In this document: piece after piece, positions 33,377 through 40,777 of the stretch
Layout: every line of letters starts with the position of its first letter
Numbering within the stretch: the first letter of the stretch is position 1
NCBI RefSeq assembly: GCF_014645835.1
Contig: NZ_BMMM01000021.1
Location: 85,324 to 149,323, forward strand
Length of the DNA stretch: 64,000 nucleotides
Direction: 5' to 3'
From: Streptomyces albiflavescens
GTDB lineage: Bacteria > Actinomycetota > Actinomycetes > Streptomycetales > Streptomycetaceae
Notes under the pieces: model-generated
The model's database searches: none
The model's input: the letters and a program-made list of their open reading frames with translations, nothing else
Told to the model about the DNA's origin: nothing
Made by a program: the position numbers and the translations under genes

Positions 33377-34921
33377 TCAGTCCAACTGGCGCACCGTGTC
33401 GGCTCGTTGGGCTGACGGCGGGCAGAGCGAGGGCCCGGCCGTCGCGTCGGGGCGCCGGGTTCCACCGCTCCGGCGGGCGGTCGAGGGTGCGGCGGACGCC
33501 GTTGAGGTGCTCGACGGCGCCGCTCCGGCGCCCGCGCCCGGCAAGGTCTCGACCCCCGTCCGAGGCGCCGCGACCCCGAGCGCCGGCAGCGCAAGGCACA
33601 GCATCGTGCCGCCTGCTGCCGGCGTTTCGGCCGTCACCGTACCCCCGTGCGTCTCCGCGATCTGCCGCACGATCGCCAGTCCCAGCCCGCTGCCGGGAAG
33701 GGAGCGGGCTTGGGTCGAGCGGTAGAACCGGTCGAAGACGTACGGCAGATCGGCCGCCGGGATGCCGGGACCCTCGTCGGCCACGGACAGCACCCCGGTC
33801 GCGCCGACCCGCACCGTGACCCGGCCGCCTTCGGGGCTCCACTTCACCGCGTTGTCCACCAGGTTGGCCGCCGCCCGCTCCAGCGCATCCGGGTCGCCGT
33901 GGACGAGGCACTCGGCCAGCTCCATACGGAAGGCGAGGCCCGGCGTGCGGCCGGTGGCCCGCACGACGACCCGCTGGGCCACGAGGTCAAGCCGGGTGTC
34001 CTCGGTGTGCGTGTCGGCGCGCCCGTAACGTGCCAGGTCAATCAGGTCTCCCACCAGCGCCATCAGCTCCCGGGTCTGCTCGCGCGCCGCCCCCACCAGC
34101 TCCGGCGCCTGCGGATCCCGCACACCGAGCCCCTCGTCCAGCAGTTCCAGATTGGTGTTGAGGCTGGTCAGCGGCGTGCGCAACTCGTGCGAGGCATCCG
34201 CGACGAGCCGCCGCTGGGTGGTCACGGACGCCTCGACCGCCGCAGTCATGGACGCGAAAGCCCGTCCCAGCCGGGCGATTTCGTCCCGGCCCGAGATCTC
34301 GATGCGGGCGCCGAGGTCCTGTGTCGCGGTGATGTGCTCCACCGTCTCGGTGAGTCGGCGTACCGGGCGCAGCACCCGGCCGGCCGCGAGCCGGGCGACC
34401 AGTCCGGCGAGCAGGCTGCCGCCCACGGTAATCGCGATGAGCAGTAGCTTGAGACTGCCGAGCGGGGCACCGACCACGGACGTCGGCATCGCGGCGCGGA
34501 CCAGAACGCCGTTGGTGCCGGCCAGCGGGGCGGTGTAGACGCGGTAGCGGATACCGTCGAACTCGGCGTCCTGAAAGTACGGCTCGTGAGCGCCGGACGC
34601 GACCTGCTGGTCGGTAACGCTGACCTTGATGAAGCCCGTGTTCGAGCCCGGCGTCACGGGCGCGTCCAGCAACTGCAGTTTCGTCGAGCCGACGTCGACC
34701 GGTTCGCCCGCGAAGAAGGCCGGCTTCTGGCCCGTCTCGGCGGACTTCGTCTTGAGTGCCCGCAACGTGTCCGGAGCCTGCTCGACCGCGGCCACGAGGG
34801 TGGCGTCGTGCTGCTGGTTGAGCTTGGCGTCGAGAGAGGGATACAGCACGAGGGAGGCGAGCACGAGCGCAGCCAGGACCACCGCGCCGCCGGCCAGCGC
34901 GACCCGGTTGCGCAGGCTCAT
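33377..34921 (-). CDS. Sensor histidine kinase (MprB/TcrY-like layout)
   Basis: 514 residues starting MSLRNRVALAGG at 34921 after GGAGGAG. First helix GAVVLAALVLASLVLYP, extracytoplasmic sensor of about 140 residues, second helix LLLIAITVGGSLLAGLVA, HAMP, H-box with phospho-His near residue 244 (RLVADASHELRTPLTS), N-box AAANLVDNAVKWS, G1 DEGPGI, G2 GSGLGLAIVRQIAE. The C-terminal 60 residues are low-complexity Ala/Ser/Thr/Pro, beyond the kinase core. Coupled to the regulator by ATGA. Stimulus unknown. Confidence 0.9.
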   Translation of the reverse strand: MSLRNRVALAGGAVVLAALVLASLVLYPSLDAKLNQQHDATLVAAVEQAPDTLRALKTKSAETGQKPAFFAGEPVDVGSTKLQLLDAPVTPGSNTGFIKVSVTDQQVASGAHEPYFQDAEFDGIRYRVYTAPLAGTNGVLVRAAMPTSVVGAPLGSLKLLLIAITVGGSLLAGLVARLAAGRVLRPVRRLTETVEHITATQDLGARIEISGRDEIARLGRAFASMTAAVEASVTTQRRLVADASHELRTPLTSLNTNLELLDEGLGVRDPQAPELVGAAREQTRELMALVGDLIDLARYGRADTHTEDTRLDLVAQRVVVRATGRTPGLAFRMELAECLVHGDPDALERAAANLVDNAVKWSPEGGRVTVRVGATGVLSVADEGPGIPAADLPYVFDRFYRSTQARSLPGSGLGLAIVRQIAETHGGTVTAETPAAGGTMLCLALPALGVAAPRTGVETLPGAGAGAAPSSTSTASAAPSTARRSGGTRRPDATAGPSLCPPSAQRADTVRQLD

Positions 34922-35589
34922 GGCTCCTCCCGCAGTACATAGCCGAGGCCGCGCACGGTCTGGATCAGCCGCGGTTCGCCGGCTGCCTCCAGCTTGGCAC
35001 GCAGATAACTCACGTACACCCACAGGGCGTTGGAGGACGGACCGAAGTCATAGCCCCATACCGAGTCGAAGATGAGGGTCCGGCTGAGCACTCGCTCCGG
35101 GTTGCGCAGGAACAACTCAAGCAGCGCGTACTCGGTGCGCGTCAACTCCAGCTGCCGGGTGCCCCTGCGGGCCCGGCAGGCGGCCGTGTCCAGAGCGATG
35201 TCGGCGTAGGTCAGCACCTCCTGCGCTGCGCCGCTGCGGCGCAGCAGGGCGCGCAGCCGGGCCCGCAGCTCGTCCAGCGCGAACGGCTTGACGAGATAGT
35301 CGTCGGCGCCCGCGTCCAGGCCCGCGACCCGGTCGGAGACCAGGTCGCGGGCGGTGAGCATGAGGATCGGGGTGCCGTCGCCGCGGCCGCGCAGCCGGCG
35401 GCACACCTCGAGGCCGTTGGGTTCGGGCATCAGGATGTCCAGCACCACGGCGTCCTGCCGGGCCCGGGCCAGCTCGCTCAGCGCCGCGGCACCGTCGGGC
35501 GCCGTGGACACCTCGTAGCCGTCCCGCGTCAGGGCGTGCGCCAGCGAACGGCGCACCGCGTCATCGTCATCGACCACCAGCACCCGCAT
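34918..35589 (-). CDS. OmpR/PhoB-family response regulator
   Basis: ATG at 35589 (MRVLVVDDDD) is preferred over a TTG two codons earlier. 223 residues. Acidic triad at the start, phospho-acceptor Asp51 in AVVLDILMPEP, Lys in DDYLVKPFA, and a winged-helix domain with LTRTEYALLELFLRNPER and QTVRGLGYVL. It precedes and overlaps the sensor kinase gene. The repeat-bearing secreted protein gene next upstream on the same strand could be a target; this is only positional. Confidence 0.9.
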   Translation of the reverse strand: MRVLVVDDDDAVRRSLAHALTRDGYEVSTAPDGAAALSELARARQDAVVLDILMPEPNGLEVCRRLRGRGDGTPILMLTARDLVSDRVAGLDAGADDYLVKPFALDELRARLRALLRRSGAAQEVLTYADIALDTAACRARRGTRQLELTRTEYALLELFLRNPERVLSRTLIFDSVWGYDFGPSSNALWVYVSYLRAKLEAAGEPRLIQTVRGLGYVLREEP

Positions 35590-35657
35590 GGGCAATAGCG
35601 TGCCTCAGGTTGTGTAGGCGGCGGGTCAGGTCGTGAGGACCCGGCTCGCGGCCACGG

Positions 35658-36404
35658 TCAGGACTCGGACGGCTTCGCCGAGGCGGCCTGTCGCTCGCCC
35701 CCCAGACTCAACTTGACCTGGCCGATGGCATCCGCGAACTGCCTGGCCGTCACACCCAGCCCGCGTGCGATCGCGGCGAACCGAGCATCGCGCGGGTCGA
35801 TTCCGCCGGACGTCCGGCTCAGCTTCTCCAGGGCGGCGAAGGCGCGCGCGGCCTGTTCGTGGGAGACGCCGAGCTGCTTGGCGAGCCCGTCGACAAAGGC
35901 CCTGGCGTCGGCCTTGGTCCCCTTGCCGTCCAGCCTCCCCTGGCGCTTGCCGCCCGCCTGTCCGAAGAACTCCTGCTCCAGCTTCGCCGCCTTCGCCTGA
36001 GAGATGCCGAGGTCGTGCGCGAGGAGCCGGACGATGGCCTGGTCGGACGGCGACTTGCCCTGTTCGCCGATGGCGCGCTTGACGTCGCGCAAGGAATTCT
36101 CGAGCTGCACCACGGAGACGCCGTAGCGCTTGGCTATCTCGGCCAGCCGGTCGGTCTGCTTGCCCTTCTCGCCCTGCTTGCCCTTCTCGCCCTGCTTGCT
36201 CTTCTCGCCCTGCTTGCCCTTCTCGCCCTGCTTGCTCTTCTCGCCCTGCTTGCCCTTCTCGCCGTGCTTGCTCGGGACGTGCGCGCTCCCGCTGCCGCTC
36301 GGCGACGGCGATCCCTTGGCCCCGTCGGCGACAGCCGCGCCGGAGACCCCCGCCACCATGACGAGCGCCAGCGCCGTGGCGGCAACTCCCCTGCTCTTTC
36401 GCAT
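35658..36404 (-). CDS. Secreted protein with GEK(G/S)KQ repeats
   Basis: 248 residues from ATG 36404, preceded by GGAAGGGA. Signal peptide MRKSRGVAATALALVMVAGV with a cleavage-like AAVADG. A Ser/Gly/Pro linker is followed by six tandem hexapeptides GEKGKQ/GEKSKQ, strongly basic. The remaining 150 residues are helical with repeated RYGVSVVQLENSL, LGISQAKAAKLEQ, LGVSHEQAARAFA and LGVTARQFADAI units, each about 40-50 residues, resembling repeated small helical modules. Function unknown; the charged repeat could bind wall polymers or polyphosphate (inference). Confidence 0.75.
   Translation of the reverse strand: MRKSRGVAATALALVMVAGVSGAAVADGAKGSPSPSGSGSAHVPSKHGEKGKQGEKSKQGEKGKQGEKSKQGEKGKQGEKGKQTDRLAEIAKRYGVSVVQLENSLRDVKRAIGEQGKSPSDQAIVRLLAHDLGISQAKAAKLEQEFFGQAGGKRQGRLDGKGTKADARAFVDGLAKQLGVSHEQAARAFAALEKLSRTSGGIDPRDARFAAIARGLGVTARQFADAIGQVKLSLGGERQAASAKPSES
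36156..36263. repeat. Six 18-bp tandem repeats inside the secreted protein gene
   Basis: Six in-frame 18-bp units (plus strand CTTCTCGCCCTGCTTGCC or the CTTGCTC variant) encode GEKGKQ or GEKSKQ. Units alternate G and S at the fourth residue except the last two (C-terminal) copies, both G. High identity suggests recent expansion. Confidence 0.9.
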
Positions 36405-36566
36405 CTGCTTCCCTTCCCCGAAGGGCCGACGTCTTCGGCCCGCCCGATCCCCAGGAGACCAGCCGCACTTCAACACGACTTGCCGGCGAACCTTAGAGTT
36501 GCCATAGAGCGCCAAGCCGCGGGGTCAGCCGACGGACGCCGTGCGGCGCCGCACGACCGCCGGCAC

Positions 36567-36605
36567 CCGCGCGCCCGCGCGCCCGCGCGCCCGCGCGCGC
36601 CCGCG
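36567..36605. repeat. Alternating C/G tract, tandem CCGCGCGC
   Basis: Three exact copies of CCGCGCGC followed by a longer variant form a 39-bp nearly pure alternating CG tract. Sequence from 36606 to 36720 reads protein-like (DYAGMHALVADLVLPGDA) but was not recognised. No gene assigned in 36405-36741. Confidence 0.85.
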
Positions 36606-36741
36606 ACGTCGTTCCCGACTACGCGGGCATGCACGCCCTGGTTGCCGACCTGGTCCTGCCCGGCGACGCGTCCATGCACGTCGGGCTGGTTCAACAGGAC
36701 GGGGCCCGTGAGTGAGGCATGGGACTCCGGCTGCGCGGTTC

Positions 36742-37593
36742 TCAGTAGACGATGGACACGATCTGGCACATGGCCTCGGCAAGCGGACGTTCTCCCTGGA
36801 TGTGGACGTCTGTGAGGGCGGTGCTCGGCTCGATGCCGCGGGTGCACAAGCGCCAGGCAGTCTCCGAGTCCAACGTCACCGATGCGGTGGGCCGCCCGTT
36901 GGGCGCCGCAGCCAGTGACCATCGGTCCTCAACGGCTGTCACGGTCCAGGTGCCACCGGCCGAGCCACTGATGACCATCCGGACCTGAGTTCCGGTGGGG
37001 GCGGTCGTGCCACGCAGCGTGTGAGGCAGGGCCCGCATAAACGTGTCCAGGACTGTGGCGAGAGCCAGGGGTTCCGGATCGGTCCCACGGCCGGTGGCAT
37101 GGCGGATCTGCTGGCGGTGCGTCCAGTACTCGGTGAACTCCCGTGCGATGTCCAGCCACCTCGGTGCTGGGTCTGCACCAGCCCAGGACACTCCCAGCCC
37201 TGCTGTACGGAGATCAGCGGCCGCGAAATTGCTGCTGACCTGGGCACCTGCTGCCTCGACGGCATCGATGAGCTCGGCGGGGCCGTGGTCGGTGTGGAGG
37301 TCTATCCAGTCCTGGTTGACGCGATGGATGAATGCTTCCAGGGTCTCGCCGACTGCGAACGCAGGCCGAAAGCCGTCCGTGCTCCAGCCGAGGCGACCCC
37401 GGTAGTCGCCGAGGATGTGGGCGGCGAGGTCCTTCACGCTCCAGCCCGGCACCGCCGCCGCCTTCCATTCAGTAGGTCGCAGTGCGCGCAGTAGGTTCAG
37501 GAGCGAGGCCAGCTCCGGCCCGAACAGGGGGCGAGCGTCGATCGGTGTGCCGAGCCAAGAGGCGTCGGCGACCCCGTTGGTCCGGTAACTCAT
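36742..37593 (-). CDS. MDMPI-type (maleylpyruvate isomerase-like) enzyme
   Basis: 283 residues. The DinB-type four-helix N-domain has VPGWSVKDLAAHILGDYRGR and, later, EFTEYWTHRQQIRHATG, which supply the metal-binding His residues. The C-terminal domain has VRMVISGSAGGTWTV and an ending that resembles SCP2-like or MDMPI_C folds. Family members are mycothiol-dependent isomerases or transferases, fitting an actinomycete. No pathway genes adjoin, so the substrate is open. The ribosome site is weak. Confidence 0.8.
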   Translation of the reverse strand: MSYRTNGVADASWLGTPIDARPLFGPELASLLNLLRALRPTEWKAAAVPGWSVKDLAAHILGDYRGRLGWSTDGFRPAFAVGETLEAFIHRVNQDWIDLHTDHGPAELIDAVEAAGAQVSSNFAAADLRTAGLGVSWAGADPAPRWLDIAREFTEYWTHRQQIRHATGRGTDPEPLALATVLDTFMRALPHTLRGTTAPTGTQVRMVISGSAGGTWTVTAVEDRWSLAAAPNGRPTASVTLDSETAWRLCTRGIEPSTALTDVHIQGERPLAEAMCQIVSIVY

Positions 37594-37919
37594 AGGCGGA
37601 GCCTGACACTTGGCAGGCCTCGCCTGCCGGCGAATACCGTCCTCGCGCGAAGGTCACCGTTCCCGTCAGCCGTCCGTGATCAGTCCTGTGCCGACGAGGC
37701 AGCCGTCGACCAGGTCCGGCTAGTACTGGAGTTTCTTGAGTCGGCGCCTGACAAGCCGAGCTGGATGCGGGCGCAAACGATCAGGATGCGGAAGTCCCGC
37801 CGGCCGAAGCCCTTGGGCTCGCCCTTGCGGCCCCGGGGTTGCAGTCAGGTCCAGGGTGCGGGTGCTGTGCACTCACTTGGCATAGTTGACCCCGCCAAGG
37901 CGGCAGGAAAGGAAGGGTC
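37594..37919. other. Intergenic stretch, possible transposase scrap
   Basis: Leftward sequence near 37670-37780 reads ARLVRRRLKKLQY then PDLVDGCLVGTGLITDG, which resembles the end of a transposase-type protein but is broken by a stop. A TTGGCA/TAGTTGAC stretch near 37878-37890 could serve the next gene. Nothing else recognised. Confidence 0.25.
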
Positions 37920-38588
37920 ATGGACGAGGAACCGGAGCGCTACCGGGTCGAGTTCGCGAGTGGTACTGCCGCCTCGGTGGAGAAGCGGCGCTCCTTCCGC
38001 GACCACGAGCGCAACGATATAGAACCCGCCCTGCCCGGCTGGCCCCCTGGACAGACCTTCGCGGTGCGGGGGTTCTTCGGCAAGCTCGGCCGACACGTCC
38101 ATGCTCTCGTCACCGGGCTCCTGATGTTGCCGCTGTACATCATCGCCAGCGCCCTTGGCAGCCCCGCGTCGCCCGACGGGCGAGGGAAGCTGGAGGAGCG
38201 CGAGAACGAAGTCGACGACTTCCCCGTCATGTGGGCGGGCGTGGGCGAGACGGCTCGTACGCTGCCCTGGCAGCTCGATCCCTCCCGGCGGTCCTGGCGA
38301 ATGGTGACCGAGATCGAACTGGACGAATCTGATGGCCTCGTGCGCATTACGTCGTACGAGGACACGGCGCGGGGCAGTTGGTTCCTCTCATGGGGCGGTG
38401 GTGAGAAGGTTCCGGGATCCGAGGCCGTCCTCTGGTCGTTGCCTCGGAAGGAAATCGTCGGCGCGGAGATCAAGCGATTCAGCATGGCCGAGTCCGACTT
38501 CAAGATCTCCTTCCGGGACGGGTCGTGGGCCCGGCTGACGACGACTTCGTCGGACGGTGCGCGGAGGATCGCGGCTCTCTTTGGTTAA
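37920..38588 (+). CDS. Hypothetical protein with one membrane segment
   Basis: 222 residues; GGAAAGGAAGGG precedes the ATG. N-terminal soluble part (ERYRVEFASGTAASVEKRRS), one hydrophobic segment near 62-80 (HALVTGLLMLPLYIIASALG), then a predicted beta-rich domain with SWRMVTEIELDESDGLVRIT, GSWFLSWGGGEKVPGSEAVL and FKISFRDGSWARLTTTSSDG. No family recognised. A hairpin cluster follows its stop. Confidence 0.65.
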   Translation: MDEEPERYRVEFASGTAASVEKRRSFRDHERNDIEPALPGWPPGQTFAVRGFFGKLGRHVHALVTGLLMLPLYIIASALGSPASPDGRGKLEERENEVDDFPVMWAGVGETARTLPWQLDPSRRSWRMVTEIELDESDGLVRITSYEDTARGSWFLSWGGGEKVPGSEAVLWSLPRKEIVGAEIKRFSMAESDFKISFRDGSWARLTTTSSDGARRIAALFG

Positions 38589-38677
38589 AGAGCGTTCTGT
38601 CCTGGCGGGAGTGTTCGGTTCGAGGTTCAGGTGTGGCAATAGCCCATCACATTCGGTTGCCGGGACAAAACACTCTT
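38588..38677. repeat. Imperfect 18-bp inverted repeats bounding 90 bp
   Basis: AAGAGCGTTCTGTCCTGG (38588-38605) and CCGGGACAAAACACTCTT (38660-38677) are inverted repeats with 15 of 18 matches. The left arm overlaps the stop codon of the upstream gene. The unit could be a tiny insertion or a transcript structure. No target-site duplication was obvious. Confidence 0.6.
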
Positions 38678-38679
38678 CA

Positions 38680-38726
38680 ACCAGTCGTTTCCCCCACGGC
38701 TTCCAGCCGTGGGGGAAACGACTGGT
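38680..38726. terminator. Very stable bidirectional hairpin
   Basis: Perfect 22-bp arms (38680-38701 and 38705-38726, containing CGTTTCCCCCACGGCT and its complement) enclose a 3-nt loop. It lies between the converging genes at 37920-38588 and 38733-39173, so it can end transcription from both sides. The left flank has few T residues; strength comes from the stem. Confidence 0.8.
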
Positions 38727-38732
38727 AACTGG

Positions 38733-39173
38733 TCAGCTCGGGAAGTAGACCTGGCAGCCTGTGGTGGGGACGGCGTGCTCGTCCTCGAGACAGACCCGGA
38801 CGTACGCAGCGCCGCCGACGACATTCGCGGGAATCGCGAACGGGGGGATCGAATCCGCTGTGTTGCAGTGAGTACTGGTGCTCCTGGCAGCGAGCGGGTT
38901 GTCAGAGGCGTCGTACGTGCTGAACCACGCCCTTCGGCAGCCTTTGGCGATGAGCACTCCCTGGAAGCCGACCGCCCGATTAGACCAGGTCAAGGTGCCA
39001 TAGACGTAGCTACCGCTCTGCTCCTCGATGTCCACCGTGGCGGTCCGGGCGGCGGCCGTGGTCGGCGCCTTCGGCGTGGCCGGAGCCGCCGCGACGGCCG
39101 GTACCGTCAGCGCCGCGGACATGGCCAGGCCCGCCGCGGCGGCAAGGCTGAGAGTAGATCGGCGTAACGCCAT
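38733..39173 (-). CDS. Small secreted protein of unknown function
   Basis: 146 residues from ATG 39173, with GGAGGAG just upstream. Signal peptide MALRRSTLSLAAAAGLAMSA ending VAAAPA. The mature part is about 110 residues with four Cys (in KGCRRAWF, THCNTAD, RVCLEDE, TGCQVYFPS), likely two disulfides, and beta-type sequence (YVYGTLTWSNRAVGFQGVLI). The layout resembles small secreted actinomycete proteins, but no family was recognised. Confidence 0.75.
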   Translation of the reverse strand: MALRRSTLSLAAAAGLAMSAALTVPAVAAAPATPKAPTTAAARTATVDIEEQSGSYVYGTLTWSNRAVGFQGVLIAKGCRRAWFSTYDASDNPLAARSTSTHCNTADSIPPFAIPANVVGGAAYVRVCLEDEHAVPTTGCQVYFPS

Positions 39174-39231
39174 GTGAATCTCCTCCGCTGCGAGTTCGCG
39201 GAATGCGGCTTGGAGGCTACCCGCCGTCCTT

Positions 39232-39519
39232 TCACTTTGTCGGCAGAATGCACACGCTTCCACGCTGAATGCACAAGTCCCGGCGGCCGGGACGAGGCCG
39301 GAATCCGCTTGGCCGGCACCACCGCGGGACGTCCGTGACATTGCAGCTGCGCGCGACCAGCAGCGCGGTGATCGTCACGTGCAGGCCTTTCATCCTCGCC
39401 TCCAGGCCGGTGATCGAGGTGCACGCCTGGTCGGCGCCGGTCCAGGCGAGCACCTCCAGCAGCGCCTCCGGCAGGTCGACGCGGGGCCGCATCGCCTCCA
39501 CCGCCACCTCGGGCGGCAC
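39232..39519 (-). pseudogene. Tn3-family transposase fragment
   Basis: The leftward frame reads RPRVDLPEALLEVLAWTGAD, then ITGLEARMKGLHVTITALLV and ARSCNVTDVP. This is the region of Tn3-type TnpA around VDLPELLLEVxxWTGF and LxVSxAALLVAEACNxG. About 70 residues are recognisable; catalytic DDE parts are absent. A transposition scar. Confidence 0.7.
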
Positions 39520-39631
39520 CAGACGGCAGCGCCCTCCTTCGTTCGGACCGTCGGGGCCGGCTGCTCACCGCCGATCGACGCCTGGCGGAAATTCCCTACC
39601 GTGGTGGCGGGAAACGGCGGAGACTCGTCTC

Positions 39632-40249
39632 ATGACTGACATGGGGGCGTTCCGGGATGCGGTCACCACGTGGGCAGCCGGTGGACCCAGCGACGCCGCG
39701 CGCGAGCTGGCCTCGCAACTGGCCGTCCGGACAGCCGTCCTACTCGAAGGGCCGAGCGACGCCGCAGCGGTCGACGCGCTGGCCGCGAGCCGCGGCCGGA
39801 ACCTGGCGGCCGAAGGAGTCAGCGTGCTGCCGATGGGCGGCGCGATGAACGTCGGGCGCTTCACCCACCTCCTCGGGCCACCCGGCCTTGGCCTCCGCCT
39901 CACGGGACTGTGCGACGAGGCGGAGCGTCGCTACTACGCCCGTGGCTTGGAGCGGGCCAGTGCAGCACAGCAAGGGTTCTTCGTCTGCGCGGCGGATCTG
40001 GAAGACGAGCTCATCCGCGCGCTGGGCGTGACACGGGTGGAGGAACTCGTCCGGGCGGAGGGCGACCAGCGCGCACTCCAGACCTTCCTGCGCCAGCCCG
40101 CACAGCAGGGCCGCAGCTCACAGCAGCAGTTGCGGCGTTTCCTCGGCACGAAGAAGGGGCGCAAGATCCGCTACGGCCGCGTCCTCGTCGAGGCACTCGA
40201 CCCCGACCGCATACCCGCCCCACTCGACGGCCTGCTCATCAGCCTCTGA
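39632..40249 (+). CDS. Stand-alone TOPRIM-domain protein (OLD-type)
   Basis: 205 residues, ATG at 39632. The TOPRIM pattern is visible as TAVLLEGPSDAAAVDALAAS with the invariant Glu, then GVSVLPMGGAMNVGRFTHLL and GLRLTGLCDEAERRYY with the acidic pair. The C-terminus has QQQLRRFLGTKKGRKIRYGR. The domain resembles the nuclease part of OLD-family ATP-dependent nucleases, but the ABC-type ATPase domain is missing and no partner ATPase is adjacent. It may cleave nucleic acid alone, depend on a partner elsewhere, or be a defence remnant. Confidence 0.75.
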   Translation: MTDMGAFRDAVTTWAAGGPSDAARELASQLAVRTAVLLEGPSDAAAVDALAASRGRNLAAEGVSVLPMGGAMNVGRFTHLLGPPGLGLRLTGLCDEAERRYYARGLERASAAQQGFFVCAADLEDELIRALGVTRVEELVRAEGDQRALQTFLRQPAQQGRSSQQQLRRFLGTKKGRKIRYGRVLVEALDPDRIPAPLDGLLISL

Positions 40250-40355
40250 CCGCCGGGCGACGTCAGTCTCGGCAGAAGAACTCGGGCGAGCGCGGGGATC
40301 TTCTTGAACACGGCAACAGCCGGGAGGCGTGTGCAGCTTGCAGGCCCAGGCCATC

Positions 40356-40600
40356 TCAATGGGATGGCCGGCGGTAGCACATGAAGGTGCAGGCGATGCT
40401 TGCGAAGGCGAGGGAGCGCTCGGCTTTGCGCTCGTGGCGGCGATGAAGCCGGCGTCGGCCGGCGAGCCTCGCCAGCGTGCGTTCGATCGTCCAGTGATGG
40501 CGTCCCGGCCGCTGTGGGTCTCGACTCCTTTGCCGGCATGCGGTGCCGGATACCCATCGCCGCAGGTGGGCGTAGTCGTAGCCCTAATAGGCGTTGCTGG
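40356..40600 (-). pseudogene. IS5-family transposase C-terminal fragment
   Basis: The leftward frame reads RHHWTIERTLARLAGRRRLH, RRHERKAERSLAFASIACTF and MCYRRPSH before the stop. An earlier piece (YDYAHLRRW) is separated by a stop and a frame change near 40583. The W-x-I/V-E-R-T block with its catalytic Glu is typical of IS5-type OrfB. The N-terminal part is missing. The adjacent 40601-40777 holds nothing else recognised. Confidence 0.75.
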
Positions 40601-40777
40601 TCCGGCAGGTTGGCGGATCGGCGGCGCCGGGGGCCTCGTCGGGATCGTAGGGGCGCACGCCTTTCACGGGCGGGATCGGTCCCGGCCATGGTGCTGTTCC
40701 CGGGCTGTGGACGCCGCCGGGTGTGGGCGGCGTTGACGGCCAAGTGGCCCGGGGCGTGGTCACTGATGGGCTCTGTT

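Noticed and set aside
38680..38726. Hairpin as the right end of an IS200/IS605 element
   Set aside because: No TnpA or TnpB sequence lies within reach; a two-way terminator between converging genes explains it.
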